DNA of 64,000 nt from Sphaerolaimus hirsutus (Eukaryota; Nematoda; Chromadorea; Monhysterida; Sphaerolaimidae): positions 1 to 64,000 of the forward strand of contig CAXIWS010000640.1 of assembly GCA_964036195.1 (NCBI GenBank). The letters run 5' to 3'. Position 1 is the first letter of the stretch; the number at the start of each line of letters is the position of its first letter. Positions 1 through 11,138 of the stretch are shown here, piece by piece. A model generated the notes under the pieces. That model was not told the DNA's origin and did no database searches. It was given only the letters and a program-made list of their open reading frames with translations. The position numbers and the translations under genes were made by a program.

Positions 1-490
1 CCCACGCAATAATGTGGCCCACACATTTGTTTACAGGTTTATTTCAGTATTTTGTGAAATAAATGGGCTTCATTTAATTGAAGGGCTTCAATTGAAAAAA
101 AAATTGAAAGTCAGTGAAATTTTAAACATGTGCCTCCACTTGCGAAATTGGCACTCTCTTCACGTTAAAGCATGTTGAACTCATCATTACACACTACGTT
201 TGTCATAAAATACGGCTCCATGTAACATATTTTTTAAATTTTCTCTGATAATTGTGCCAGGAAAACGTAACAAAATGAAATGGAATTTTTGGAAAGCGTA
301 AACATAAACACAAATATAAATACCTGAATAATGGGGTATTTTGGGTAAACATAAATACCTTTTTGCAACACTGGGTATACTCACATTTTGAAAATACGTG
401 AGTACAGAAAACGTATTTCTTTATAGGCTTTTTCAGGATGAAAAGGAAAAAAAAGGTGAGAAAAGCATCATAGGGACAAAATAGCATAAA
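1..490. other. AT-rich intergenic DNA, nothing recognised
   Basis: No open frame with protein-like composition, no tandem repeat and no clear inverted repeat were seen. The short open frames here overlap on both strands and carry no recognisable motif, so I treat the stretch as non-coding. Confidence 0.5.
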
Positions 491-494
491 CATA

Positions 495-951
495 CCGTAT
501 TTCCTCGAAATACCCCCCCCCCCTTGAAATACCCCCCCCCCTCGTTTGACCCCCCCCCCCCTCTCGAGACCACTATGAAACAATCACCCTCCCCCTCGAA
601 ATACCCCCCCAAATTGAGTGTAAAGGGAACGTACATGACAATAACTGTAGTTTGGGTTCAGTGTACTGCAGAACACACGTTAAAACAATGTCGGTGTCAC
701 GTTAGAACAGTGTACATACCATCTACATACTAATATTAGTCTACAGAACCTTATAAATGGCGGTTTTTGTTGCATTTTTCGACGTCTGGGTACGTTTCAG
801 ACGACAATTTCGTACTTGGTATTCAAAAATTTTCTTGTGAAATAATAACCCCCCCCCCCTCGAAATACCCCTCCCCTCGTTTAACCCCCCCCCCCCTCTC
901 GGGACCACTATGAAACAATCACCCCCCGCGGGGTATTTCGAGGAAATACGG
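495..951. repeat. MITE-like element with CCGTATTTCCTCGAA ends
   Basis: The element starts CCGTATTTCCTCGAAATACC and ends with the inverted copy GGTATTTCGAGGAAATACGG. The dinucleotide TA flanks it on both sides (493-494 and 952-953), as expected for a TA target duplication. Long runs of C lie next to each end. The block with 'gaccactatgaaacaatcac' occurs twice inside in direct orientation (about 567-590 and 901-923). No transposase is present, so it must be non-autonomous. Related copies lie at 4169, 35215, 38608, 47958, 52185 and 54262. Confidence 0.75.
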
Positions 952-1141
952 TAGACAAAAACACATTAGCTATGGTGAATTTGATGGTTAAAAGTTTGAA
1001 AATTAGTGAGTTTGAGAGACAATTCAGGCAAAATTTCTCAAAAATACCCAATTTTATGTTTTCCTGGGACAAAAGTAATTTACTCACGTTTACTTATGAG
1101 TAAAAGTAAAAATCAATACTTTACATTTTCTGCACTCACCT

Positions 1142-1300
1142 GTGAGTAGTGATGGAAAAGCGCCAGTAAAAATGGTGCCAGGTGCCATTCAAAAAATTGG
1201 TGCTGGGCGCCAAATAGCGACAGAGAAAATGGTGCCACGGCGCCATCTAAATAAATGGTGCTGGGCACCAAAGAGCACCAGAAACAATGATGCCAACAAA
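1142..1300. repeat. Degenerate GGCGCC/GGTGCC array beginning GTGATGGAAAAGCGCCA
   Basis: The stretch opens with the motif 'gtgatggaaaagcgcca' seen at the edge of several other arrays in this window. It continues with spaced 'ggtgcc', 'gggcgcc' and 'ggcgcc' palindromes. A short related piece ('gggcgccagcgccatggcgcc') lies at about 1630-1652, so the two may be the ends of one older copy interrupted by the 1410-1520 repeat. Confidence 0.55.
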
Positions 1301-1409
1301 CACTTCACTGTTTCAGCCTGTATAAATATCATCACAGAAGCATTTATAGAGGAGCAACGTAGGATACCATTTTTCTGATGGTGACTCATGCCACAAAACT
1401 CATCTTATC

Positions 1410-1520
1410 ATGAATATTTTATTCCCAGGGGGTTATTTTTTGTCAACACGTTTTGAGGGGGTTTATTCAAGGAGACTTATTCGAGGGTACTTATTTGAGA
1501 GGGTACATTTTACTAAATCG
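1410..1520. repeat. Partial copy of the G-rich MITE family
   Basis: It contains 'cagggggttattttttgtcaa', 'gagggggtttattcaagg' and 'ttattcgagggtacttattt', the internal signature of the CCGTATTT...TTATTCGAGG family found elsewhere in the window. The terminal repeats are not recognisable here. Confidence 0.45.
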
Positions 1521-1678
1521 TTGTTTGTAACGTACACAGACGTTGAAAAATGCAAGAAAAACTGCCATTTATAAGACTGTATAGACTTTTATAAGTAAAC
1601 ACCTTCCCGGTCACCTTTGATGCCATTTTAGGGCGCCAGCGCCATGGCGCCATACCAACACTACCTGTGAGTAAAACA

Positions 1679-3148
1679 TTTACATTTAAACACCTTCCCG
1701 GACAAGTTCACCACCCATTTTTTTATTTCACTTCGAACGCAATATCTCCGTCCATGGGGGTGTTATAATGCTGAAACTTTGTATATATAAAGTTGTAAGA
1801 CCCCCTTACTCCCCAACAATGGGGGGAGGTGCGGCGACTCACTACAGGGTGGGTCGCCCTATATGCAACACTTTTTGTGGCGTTTTTGGTGTCCCAAGCA
1901 AGTTCACCACCCACTTGATTAGCTACACTTTGAAGGCTATATCTCCAGCTGTGAGGGCGGTAGAAAGCTGAAATTTGGGGGATGTCTTGCCAACAACCCC
2001 CCTCACAATACACCAGTGGGGCAGCTGCCGACGACCCACTAAAGCATGGGTCACTGCATATAACTTTGATAATTTTTTTAAGAACAGCCCAAGTGTCAGA
2101 AACAAGTTCGCCACCCAACTGCATTACAAAAAAATGTTGTGAGAACATACCTGATATAAAATTGAATCAGATTTGAACCCTAGTTCTGCTCATAAAAATT
2201 TTTTCAGTAGGGCACCCACCCTGTCCCATAAGCAGCAGACTGAAAATTTCGCTTTAAACCAATTTTTTGTATCACACCTAAAAAGTTGGTTTACAAAGTT
2301 CACTAGGGGAGGGTCTAAGGTTCAAAGTTATGTAAACAACATAACCTCTAAAATGCTTCCATAAGGAAATTTATTTGAGGCGAATGAAAAATTGAAAATT
2401 GTGTCAAAAACTTGTTCCTGAAATGACATCATTTTGACATCATAGAATTCACCCCAAGTAAATTTCCTTATGGAGGCATTTTAGAGGTTATGTTGTTTAC
2501 GTAACTTTGAACCTTAGACAATTCTCTAGTGAACTTTGTAAACCAACTTTGTAAGTGTGAAACAAAAAAATGGTTTAAAGTGAAATTTTCATTCTACCAT
2601 TTATGGGACAGGGAGGGTGCCCTACTGAAAAAATTTTTTTGGCTGAAATACTATTCCAACCTGATTCAATTTTATATTAGGTATGTTGTTGCAACATTTT
2701 TGTCAATGCAGCTGGGTGATAAACTTGTTTTGGCACACTTGGGCTGTTTTTAGAAAATGGTCAACTTTATATGCAGTGACCCATGCTTTAGTGGGTCATT
2801 GGCAGCCGCCCCACTGGTGTATTGTGAGGGGGGTTGTTGGCGAGACATCCCCCAAATTTCAGCTTTATACCGCCATCACAGCTGGAGATCTGGCTCTCGG
2901 TGTGTAGCCAATCAAGTGGGTGGTGAACTTGTTTGGGACACTAAAAACGCCAAAAAAATTGTTGCATATAACGCGACCCACCCTGTAGTGAGTCGCCGCA
3001 CCTCCCCCATTGTTGGGGAGTAGAGGGGTCTTACAACTTTATATATACAAAGTTTCAGCTTTATAACACCCCCATGGACGGAGATATTGCATTCGAAGTG
3101 AAATAAAAAAATGGGTGGTGAACTTGTCCGGGAAGGTGTTTATGTAAA
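1679..3148. mobile_element. 1.47-kb foldback (palindromic) element
   Basis: The left arm begins near 1681 with 'aaacaccttcccgg' and reads through 'cacccatttttttatttcac', 'gcaatatctccgtccatggg' and 'caatggggg(g)aggtgcggcgac'. The right arm contains the same blocks in reverse order and complement up to 'ccgggaaggtgttta' near 3142. The axis lies near 2410-2420. Arms are about 700 bp with scattered mismatches. No transposase-like protein is visible. The product of the whole element would be a long hairpin. Confidence 0.8.
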
Positions 3149-3563
3149 TACTTTACATTTATGTTTACGATTGAAAATTTTAGTAAAGTCGGCAGACGTA
3201 TCGCCCTACAAACATTTGCGTCAGTCTCTCCAGTGGAGAGTGAATGACGTCATTATTGCGTCGCAAAAGTTAAAGAATTGGACCGGAGCCAACGAATGAA
3301 AAAGTAAAATTAAAACAAAAAAAATAAAATACGCACTAATTACAAAAACGTTTTATGTTCGGTCGTTTTACGGACTGTTTTCTTTCGTCAAATGAAAACC
3401 ATTGACGGAAATCATTTAATAATCATCAATCTTAGGACGTGGGCCTGTTTTTTTTATTTTTTAACGAAGTCTATTTGTATAAAGTGAATAAATATTGATG
3501 ATTGTCCAACTAAATTAAATGTCCGATTGGATTCGCAGTCAAACTGGCGCGCCGCACACTCTT

Positions 3564-3753
3564 GGCAAGGGTGGTTCGAGCGTTTTTTATTTAACCCTGG
3601 GCTTTTTCTAGTCGGTTCAAATGATTTTATTCACAGCGAGTCTGAAAAACTACTGAAATTTGGGTCAGTTTGGACGATTTTTAATTCCACCCCTCTCTTT
3701 AATTCCCGAGTTTGAATTCCCGACCGGAAAAAAAATGTTCGACTGCCCATGCC
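3564..3753. repeat. Small TIR element, copy 1 (GGCAAGGGYGGTTCGA ends)
   Basis: The left end is 'ggcaagggtggttcgagcg' and the right end is the approximate inverted copy 'ttcgactgcccatgcc'. Inside are 'ttaaccctgggc' and 'ttccacccctctctttaattcc'. The same arrangement, shorter, occurs at 5840-5959, and both are followed by 'agtgtg..gtgcgcc'. I see nothing gene-like in it. Confidence 0.55.
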
Positions 3754-4168
3754 AATTTTGAGTGTGAAGTGCGCCTTTAAGACAGAATCCAGATTTCCTA
3801 CAATTTTGACATTTAACCAGCGGACAGGTTTGTGAACTTTTTGCATTTATCGTGCCATGAATTTCAGTGCTGCTATAGAAGAAAAATTGAGCAAAATCAT
3901 GGGCGCCCGCGCCGATGACGAAAAACGTGGCATATTTTTAAAGATATTCACAAAGTTTACAAACTTAACTTAAGAAGTTTTTGCTCAAAATAGCTAATTT
4001 TCGTACATTTTTATAGTTTTTCACGTTCAAAATTCTACTTCAGTCCCTATTGCCTATTTTTAGCGATTTTTTGTACTATATGTACTTATAGACCTATTTC
4101 TAGCTGTTTTTCACCTACTTTTAGCGATTTTTCTCCCTTTTCTTCCTTCTGTGCCCCGAAAAAGCCTA
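3754..4168. other. Intergenic spacer, no feature recognised
   Basis: AT-rich unique-looking sequence with repeated 'tagcgattttt' and 'tagctgtttttcac' words (about 4050-4130) but no coherent open frame. Confidence 0.4.
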
Positions 4169-4592
4169 CCCTAAATCCTCGAATAAGACCCCAGGGGAGT
4201 TATTTTTTCGTCAGATGTTTTGGAGGGGGGACTTATTCAAGGGGGGGAGTTATTCGAGGGGGGGAGTTATTTTTTCCTCAGAAAACTCTGACTCAAATCA
4301 TTGCAGATGCAGCCTGTCAACTCATGTTATTCAGGTATTAAACTGTACACAACAACAAAAAAGATGTGTATACAGTATACACTGCATACACATCATGTAT
4401 TTATCTGCTGTCGCTGCCGTTGGGTAATATTCTTTTGTATTTTGTATTGTGTCCTATTCATACACATGGGGAGTATTTCAGGATGGGGGAGTTATTCAAG
4501 GGGGGGAGTTATTTTTTTCTCACCTCGCCAACAGGGGGAGTTATTCAAGGGGGGGAGTTATTCGAGGGGGGGTCTTATTCGAGGATTTGCGG
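4169..4592. repeat. MITE-like element, TTATTCGAGG subtype
   Basis: The ends are 'ccctaaatcctcgaataaga' and the inverted 'cttattcgaggatttgcgg', each next to TA. Internal blocks 'gggggagttattcgaggggg' repeat at both sides of a middle segment (4280-4480) that carries unrelated sequence. Same family as the element at 54262-54483. Confidence 0.7.
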
Positions 4593-4599
4593 TATATAT

Positions 4600-4960
4600 C
4601 GAACCACCACAACCCCCCCCAGAAAATTTTTCAGCTATCTATCCCTCCGGAGGAGCGATTTGCTATCTATCCAACCACTCGGAGGGTCAAAATTCAAGAT
4701 ACCCCTGGCCCAGTTTATGAATGGCGCCATTGGCGCTTAGCGCCCTCTTTTCTGGCGCTTTTCCATCACTACCCGGAGGAGCGATTTACTATCTATATAA
4801 ACCCCCGCCAGGGTCCAAATCTACTCAACCCCTGCCGCGAACCCCCCCCCCCCAGAAAAATTTTCAGCTATCTATCCCTCCGGAGGAGCGATTTACTATC
4901 TATCCAACCCCCAGAGGGTTGAAATTTAGAAGACCCCTGGTTCAAATACACGTTAAAAGT
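4600..4960. repeat. Direct repeats of a 'ggaggagcgattt' unit around a short GGCGCC piece
   Basis: The block 'ccctccggaggagcgatttgctatctat' and close variants occurs at about 4643, 4770 and 4876, each followed by 'ccaacc/aaccccc' and a short GGGTC-type segment. Between the first two copies sits 'atggcgccattggcgctt...ggcgcttttccatcacta' (4719-4771), the terminal part of the GGCGCC array family. Confidence 0.6.
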
Positions 4961-5165
4961 AACAGTTAAAAGTATGAAGTAAAATTGGCATCAAAATGGA
5001 AAAAAACGTGCAAAAATTTGGTGACTTTGATTAAAAGTTGGAGCAAACATGCTCAAAATTCACTGCAGATAAATAGTTGAGATACTGGGGATGGATCAAG
5101 CTATGGTAACCCCTCCCCCTGACCCACTGTAAAGGCCTGATGCATAACGAAGTCTTTTGGTACTT

Positions 5166-5824
5166 GGGGACTTCCGTTCCAAAAGTTCACAAGCGCCAAA
5201 TCCAGAAAAATTGAGTTAAGCGTGGATTTGACCTCCACGTATAGTTTCTCACATTTTAGAAAAAAAATCAGCATTATCGTCCATTTCGTTCCTGAGATAC
5301 AGTGGTACCGATTTTCAGAAAAATCACAATTTTCATATCGAAAGTTCACATATCCATCTCAAATCCCCTATGAAAAACAGAAGTTTCACGTAGAAAGTTC
5401 ACATATCCGTCCCAGACCACCGGAGTTTCATTTCATAAGTGCACATATCCAAAAAATAGTTTCCTTTCCAAAAGTTCACGCGTGCTCCGGATCGCTCGCG
5501 AAGAGCCGGCTGGAATTCCCATACAAAATAAAGTTTCATATCCAAAAGTTCATACGTGAATTTCCAAAAATATTTCAAGTTCAAATTTTCAAATTTACTC
5601 CTTATTTTGGGTGGTTTACAAAATATGACATAACTCCCAAAATATTTGCCAGCCGACGAAATTTAGAGACATAAAATTGTAGACAAATGTCCGAGATATC
5701 TGAAAAGTGCAGGGCAAGCTTTGTCGCCCAAACATGGCGCTGCTGGGCCAGCGCCAAACTTTAAAATGCGATTTTGAAAAATCGAAAAATCTGGATATGT
5801 GAACTTTTAGAATGAAAGTCCCCA
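5166..5824. repeat. Element with GGGGACTT..AAAGTTCAC inverted ends
   Basis: The left end 'ggggacttccgttccaaaag' is matched at the right by the complement of 'gtgaacttttagaatgaaag' plus 'tcccc'. The interior repeats 'aaagttcacatatcc' and variants at least five times (about 5342-5560), so this looks like a non-autonomous element built on a short internal repeat. No convincing protein was seen. Confidence 0.55.
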
Positions 5825-5839
5825 CTTTTAATCAAAATT

Positions 5840-5959
5840 GGCAAGGGCGGTTGATCGTTTTTTTATTTCCGCCCGGGCGGAATTCTGAAGTTGGATTTTG
5901 GATTCCACCCCTCTTTTTAATTCCGACCTTGAAAAAAACCCTTCGAACCGCCCTTGCCA
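5840..5959. repeat. Small TIR element, copy 2 (GGCAAGGGCGGTT ends)
   Basis: Begins 'ggcaagggcggttgatcg' and ends 'cttcgaaccgcccttgcc', a near-perfect inverted pair around 'ttccacccctctttttaattcc'. It is a shorter relative of 3564-3753. Confidence 0.6.
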
Positions 5960-6889
5960 TTTTCAGTGTGTGGTGCGCCAACAAGAACAGTTCTTAACCA
6001 AACTTAGATCCATTTGAGCATTCTATCGGAATGTATTGCAACGGTGTGGCTGTCTGGATCGCTGAATAATGATTTCGTGCAAGAAAGGTGCAATAACGTA
6101 CTGATTGGCCTTCAATTTGCTTAGTTTTGGCATGATGCTAAAGCAAAGACATTAAGAATTCAGCAGACACAAATGGTCTTTGCGAATAGCCTAATCCAAA
6201 CAGTGCATTCCGTCCCACTCAACAAAACTTTGGGAAACATTGCTTTTGGACAAACGCACCTAACTTTAGGGAAACTGCCAAGAAATCGCTGGCTTGCACC
6301 CCCGTGATAAACTTGCATAAAATCAATTGTACTTTTTAAAGCTGACCTCGCTCTGTGCCCATGTCTCTTGCAGGCGGAATAAATAGGTGTGTTTACATGA
6401 ATGGGGTTTTTTATTCCTCGAAATGCGAAAATGCGACATCAAACTATTGAACCGTCGCATTCAACGCGTTTTGAGGACATTCATAACCCGATTCACTCGA
6501 TAAGATTAATGGAATAGATTGCCAGATAGTAGTTTAATTCTTTAGCTTGAAACGGTTCATTCTTTTGCTTACAATGTACATAAATTGTTGCAACGTTGCA
6601 AATGTACATAAATAGGGCGTGGCACGTTCGGCCGCGGCGAAACGTCCATTTTTCTTTAAATATTATTTTCTTTTTTAATTCCGAGCTTCCCCGTTGGACA
6701 TAAGTTTTCGCGTTCGCTCTATTCACGAGCGAATTCTAACTCTCCGATTTTGTAGGGTGAAATGTCTGCCGACTTTACTTATAACAACTCTGTGATATAC
6801 ACAAGAGTAAAAATTGGGTGAAATACATACTTTGTATTTTTAAATTGTGTGTATAAAAGAAATGGTAATCAAATCATAAAAACATAGAA
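5960..6889. other. Intergenic stretch without recognised features
   Basis: Mixed-composition DNA. There is no long frame with protein-like composition and no splice-consistent exon chain. 'gtacataaattgttgcaacgttgcaaatgtacata' at about 6576-6611 is a short perfect-looking hairpin and the only local structure noted. Confidence 0.4.
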
Positions 6890-8745
6890 AAATTGAATTT
6901 ATATCATAAAATTACATTGTATCATTTCACGTCGATGATTGCATGCAATCGTCTGACGTGAAATGATTCGACGTAAAAAGATTTTAAAATCTTTTTATGT
7001 CGAATCATTTCACGTCAACATTTTTCGTCAAATGCAAAAATGACAGTGACGTGAAATGTTTCACGTGAAATGTTTCACGTAAAATGTTTGACGTAAGTTG
7101 TGTGATGAAAAATGTGATAACATGAAATAAAATATTGTGCATATTTACGAAATGAAAATTTGATTTGAAAATGTGATTTGATAAAAATGCACATTACTGC
7201 ATCCCATTCTGTTGTACATTGACTGATTTTTTACTGTTCGAGTGTGTTGGGATTTGGGGTCTGGGCTATGACGAAGAGTTTTGGTTTTCTAGAATAATCC
7301 CCCAGTCCTGAGATAAGGGGGGCCTATAAAAAGGTGGTCATTTTGCACGCATGATCTGCACATTGACTTTGCAGCTTAATAACTCAGTCATTTCTGGGCT
7401 GATTTGGATCGTTCAACACTTAAAATGATCAGAACAACCTTCAGATTCAATTTTTATGGTCGGATTAGTGATTTCTAAATTCTGTATGCCAATTTGACCC
7501 GCTTTTAAAACATGAAAAAATATTTTATTATTAATTTTTCAAGACGTTTTTTGAACATTCTATCATATATTTGAGACAAAACGAAGTAATCTGGCCCAAA
7601 CATTATTTCAATATCTTGTTCCAGTCAAAAGTTGGCATGCCAGAAGCAGCGTGCCAGGTGCCAAGGGCGCCTCGGGAAAATGGCGCGAAGAGCGAAGGGG
7701 GCCATGGTGCCCATCGCGAATAAGAGCGCCAGGTGCCAATGGCGCCACATGAAAAAGGGCGCCAAGCACAAATGGCGCCATGGCATGGCGTCTTGTGGCA
7801 CCTGCAAATGGCACCAGCGCCATGGCACCATTCCATCACTAGTCTAGAGTATATGATAGCATGTTCAAGAAAATTATTTTTCATGTTTAAAAACCGGGTC
7901 AAATTGGCATACGGAATTGAGACATCACTACTTCGACAACCAAAATTGAATCTGCAGGTTGTCCTGATCATTTGAAGTGTTGAATGATCCAAATCGGCCC
8001 CGAAATGTCGGAATTATTAAGCTTCATAATCCATGTGCAGATTGGCCATTCAAAATTACCACCCATTTATAGACACTTCTTATCTCGGGACTGGGGTATT
8101 ATTTGAACAAACCAAGACAATTCATGATAGCCCAGACCCAAAACCTCAACATTCTTAAAAGGCATCAAAATCGGCCAATCTACAACAGAATGGGACGCAG
8201 GAATGTGCATTTCTATGAATACATGAAAAACATACACTAATGAGTTTACACCATAATATTTACATGAAACGTTACAAATACAATAGAAATAATATACACA
8301 CTAAATCGCTTTTACCATTCATTTCACTTAAAAATATATTTTACGTATTCATTTCACGTCAGAAATAAAATTCTAATTACAGCTTGACGTAGAATGTTTT
8401 TGACGTAAAATGTTTATCAGTAAACATCTTTTCACGTCAACACTCTGACGTGAAAAGATTCGACAACTTACATTTCACGTCAACATTTCATGCGACGTGA
8501 AATGTTGCTGACGTGAAAAGTTGCTGACGTGAAATGTTTGACGGGAAATGTTGACATGAAAAGATGCAATTTTGACGTACAATTAATAACACATTAATTA
8601 CTCAATATTTTTCAAATCTTTTTTGGGACATTATAAACAATTACCAGGACAATCTTATTCTGAAATTACAAGACCGTATCTTTGTCCGTTCTCATGTAAT
8701 TTATTTTTCGACATCATTCCACGTCATCATTTCACGTCGAATCGA
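6890..8745. mobile_element. 1.85-kb foldback element with GACGTGAAATG subrepeats
   Basis: Both outer ends (6930-7110 and 8350-8740) are packed with 'gacgtgaaatg' and its complement 'catttcacgtc', about a dozen copies per side. Inside, 7190-7590 is repeated as an inverted, diverged copy at 7850-8205 (for example 'catcccattctgttgta' pairs with 'tacaacagaatgggacg'). A GGCGCC-type array (7630-7850) occupies the axis and probably inserted there. No transposase was seen. Confidence 0.75.
7630..7850. repeat. GGCGCC-type palindrome array ending ATGGCACCATTCCATCACTA
   Basis: Repeated 'ggcgcc', 'ggtgcc' and 'ggcgccat' words about 10-20 bp apart, closed at the right by 'ccattccatcacta', the shared end of this family. 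It sits at the centre of the foldback element. All frames look open only because of the repeat. Confidence 0.75.
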
Positions 8746-8888
8746 TGCTGAGCTCTAATTCCCGCTTAAAAGATTTAAACAATTGTTTGTGTCCAATATT
8801 AACAAAAATGGCACGTTCTTGTGTTAATAAGGCATATTTCATTAAATGTGTTGATAGAAACATGCTTGAAAACTTTGACGAAATAATA

Positions 8889-8987
8889 ATTCCCCCCTCG
8901 AATAATTCCCCCCCCTCGAATAGTTCCCCCCTCAAAAAAGTCTGACGAAATAATAATCCCCCAGGGGGATTATTCAAGCAAATACGA
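8889..8987. repeat. Short G/C-rich MITE remnant
   Basis: 'attcccccctcgaataattc' and 'tcaaaaaagtctgacgaaat' face 'gggggattattcaagcaaat', the inner and one outer end of the TTATTCGAGG/GATTATTCAAGC family (compare 52356-52481). Confidence 0.55.
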
Positions 8988-9092
8988 TATATTAAATAAA
9001 TATTGGATGAGTTTTTTATTTTTTGTAACTTAAACATCTATATTATTATATTGGCAGCAATTTCAAGAGTCACCGAATGACCTAAATATAGT

Positions 9093-9312
9093 GATGGAAA
9101 AGTGCCATGGCGCTGGCGCCTGGCGCTAGCGCCAAAGCAAAAAGCGCCATGGCGCTTTTGGCGCTTGGCGCTAAGACGCTCTGGCGCCATTGGCGCTTGG
9201 CGCTGGGGTCTGAGAAAGCGCCACGGCGCTTTTGGCGCTTGGCGCCATTTTCTGGTGGCGCTATTGGCGCCTGGCGCCGGCATTTTAAATGGCGCCAAAA
9301 AAGCGCCAACCA
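9093..9312. repeat. GGCGCC palindrome array (GTGATGGAAAAGTGCCATGG end)
   Basis: It starts 'gtgatggaaaagtgccatgg' and contains more than fifteen overlapping 'ggcgcc', 'ggcgct' or 'agcgcc' words in about 200 bp. The GC-rich core contrasts sharply with AT-rich flanks. Confidence 0.8.
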
Positions 9313-9384
9313 TGATACTAAAAAAATTGTTATAATACACTGCCGTTGATTTATTTTGAGGCAACTGAATAAATATTGATTAAT

Positions 9385-9535
9385 ATTAGGGTAGACTAGA
9401 GTTGGAAAAAAACGTTTTTTTAACTCGATGTTTTTTAAAAAAAACAACGTTTTTTTTAACTCGATGTTTTTAAAAAACAACAACGTTTTTTAAACGTTTT
9501 TTATAATAAAAAACGTTTTTTTTAAAGCTCCCAGA
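9385..9535. repeat. Left part of an AACGTTTTTT repeat element, split by the BEL insertion
   Basis: After 'tagggtagactagagttgg' the sequence alternates 'aaaaacgttttttt', 'aactcgatgttttt' and 'aaacaacgtttttt'. The matching piece on the other side of the BEL element (34905-35010) has 'aaaacgttttttttttaaac' and ends in 'cctagggtagaca'. It therefore looks like one older repeat into whose interior the BEL element jumped. Confidence 0.5.
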
Positions 9536-9753
9536 TATGACCTAGTGTCAACATATATAGGTATATCAGACAGTGGCAATACTCTGTGATATTAAATAAA
9601 TATGACCATATGATGGCTGTGGAGCCATGGGATAGCATAATAAGTGGTGATTTGTGTCAAAAATATCCATTTTTTGGCGACATGTTCGTATATCGGCTTA
9701 TACTCGAATGTTCGTGACTTCAGGTAAAGTTTGGCACGGAATAGTGATCAAAC

Positions 9754-9758
9754 AAGGT
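9754..9758. repeat. Target-site duplication AAGGT of the outer BEL element (left copy)
   Basis: AAGGT directly precedes the 5' LTR and is found again at 34638-34642 directly after the 3' LTR. Five bases is the usual duplication length for this class. Confidence 0.9.
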
Positions 9759-10860
9759 TGTGTAACATTATTGTAAAATGTAAAACCTTTAATATTTAAG
9801 TTGACTTTCTCATGTTCGCTTTTATATTTAATTAATTCAATTTATTAAGATTCTATTTTAATTCACATTCCATTTTTTTTAACATCTTCACATTCGTCAT
9901 TTAATATCTCAAGCGACGTTGTTTACAACGTGCGCTTTACATCGCTCACATATTTAGATCTTAGTCATTGCTCACATTCCGCCACATTTCCTTGACAGCA
10001 GCACGCAAATACGCCGTCATGTTTATGTTAAGCGGCGGGCTCGCCCCAAGCAGGGGGCCGGGCCCGCGCGCCATTTCAAATGCTGTCTGGCTTGTCTCAC
10101 ATTTTCACTATCTTGTCAGTTTAGCTCGCTTTTCATCGGAGAAGCGAGCGGGCAAGGATTGAACTTTCACAATTGGAAATGTTGGGTAAAAATCGGAGAT
10201 TAGAGCCGACCGATTGGCGCCAAACCAATCGCCATCGGTCTGGCCCTTAAAAGCCGATTTCACAGCTAGAATCGGCAGTGTTTGCAACCTCGTCAACTTC
10301 ACACGAATCTCTTCCTAGGATCTAAATAAGCGCCGTTTGTCACTTTATTAAGTCGCTTGTTTTTGGTGCTAAGTTTAACTCTTGGTGCTTTAAGTCACCT
10401 CAGTGCTTTATTCACACCTGCGCTGTTTGAGGTGCTTTGTTCACAACTGCGCCACTTAATTGTCGCCTTTTGTCGTAATTAAGTGCCTTCTTTAAATTGC
10501 CTTATTTCTACGGTAATTAGAGTTTATTTTACGTTTTATTTAAGTAATTAATTTAGTTGTAAATTAATTCCTTTGTTTACGTATAATTTTATATATATTT
10601 TATTTACACTTATTTCCTTGTATTTAATTGTCTAAATAAAAACGTTCGTCAAAACCTTTGGTAATCAATCTAAATTTGCTTCACACTAACTCACATCAAT
10701 TCACTTAAACTTAACTAATCACATTCTGATAAAATAACGGAACGTCAACTAAGAGACGACGCTTCACGTCAACTTTCATACGTTCACATTTGTCCTCTTC
10801 CTCGGTTAGGAATAGGAGCCAGTTCACAAGTCACTTCTCCAAGTTCCGTATTATTTTACA
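9759..10860 (+). repeat. 5' LTR of the outer BEL element (1,102 bp)
   Basis: Starts TGTGTAACATTATTG and ends TATTATTTTACA. The near-identical copy is at 33537-34637. It contains a conspicuous GC-rich patch (10033-10070) and the repeated word 'gtgctt(t)' (10366-10440). I could not place a TATA box or poly(A) signal with certainty; 'aaataaaa' at about 10634 is a poly(A)-signal-like candidate near its 3' side. Confidence 0.95.
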
Positions 10861-10880
10861 TGGCGCAGCGAGCAGGGTGA
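10861..10880 (+). other. Primer-binding-site-like sequence of the outer element
   Basis: TGGCGCAGCGAGCAGGGTGA begins at the base after the 5' LTR. TGG is the complement of the universal tRNA CCA end, so this is where a primer-binding site is expected. The same 20 bases follow the LTR of the inner element. I did not identify the tRNA. Confidence 0.75.
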
Positions 10881-11138
10881 CTAATTAACTAATTGGTCAC
10901 TCTAATTAAGTCGTCTCGCGCGAAATTTCATTGGAAATTGAGTTTCACAGCCTGAGTCACAAGCACGAGGTTACGGTAACACGGTTTTGGACGCAAAATC
11001 GTTAGTAGCGCGTGCATATTTACTTACGATTTTACAAGTACAAGTCACAAGTAACGAAATATTTATATTTATTATTTTATTTCGTTCACAGCTAGCTACC
11101 ACTTTGCTAATAAATCGATAAATCGATCGAACTTTGCT

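Noticed and set aside
203-733. Gly- or Pro-rich short frames around 500-620
   Set aside because: They translate the poly-C/G runs of the MITE and have no independent support.
7603-7992. Long overlapping open frames on both strands, rich in Trp/Arg/His/Leu/Ala
   Set aside because: They are translations of the GGCGCC array; the same peptide style appears at 9093, 35894, 36679 and 37312, wherever the array occurs.
10861-10880. Initiator methionine tRNA as primer source
   Set aside because: The 20-mer resembles the D-arm side of initiator tRNA in the same sense, but a primer site must be the complement, so the likeness does not support priming.
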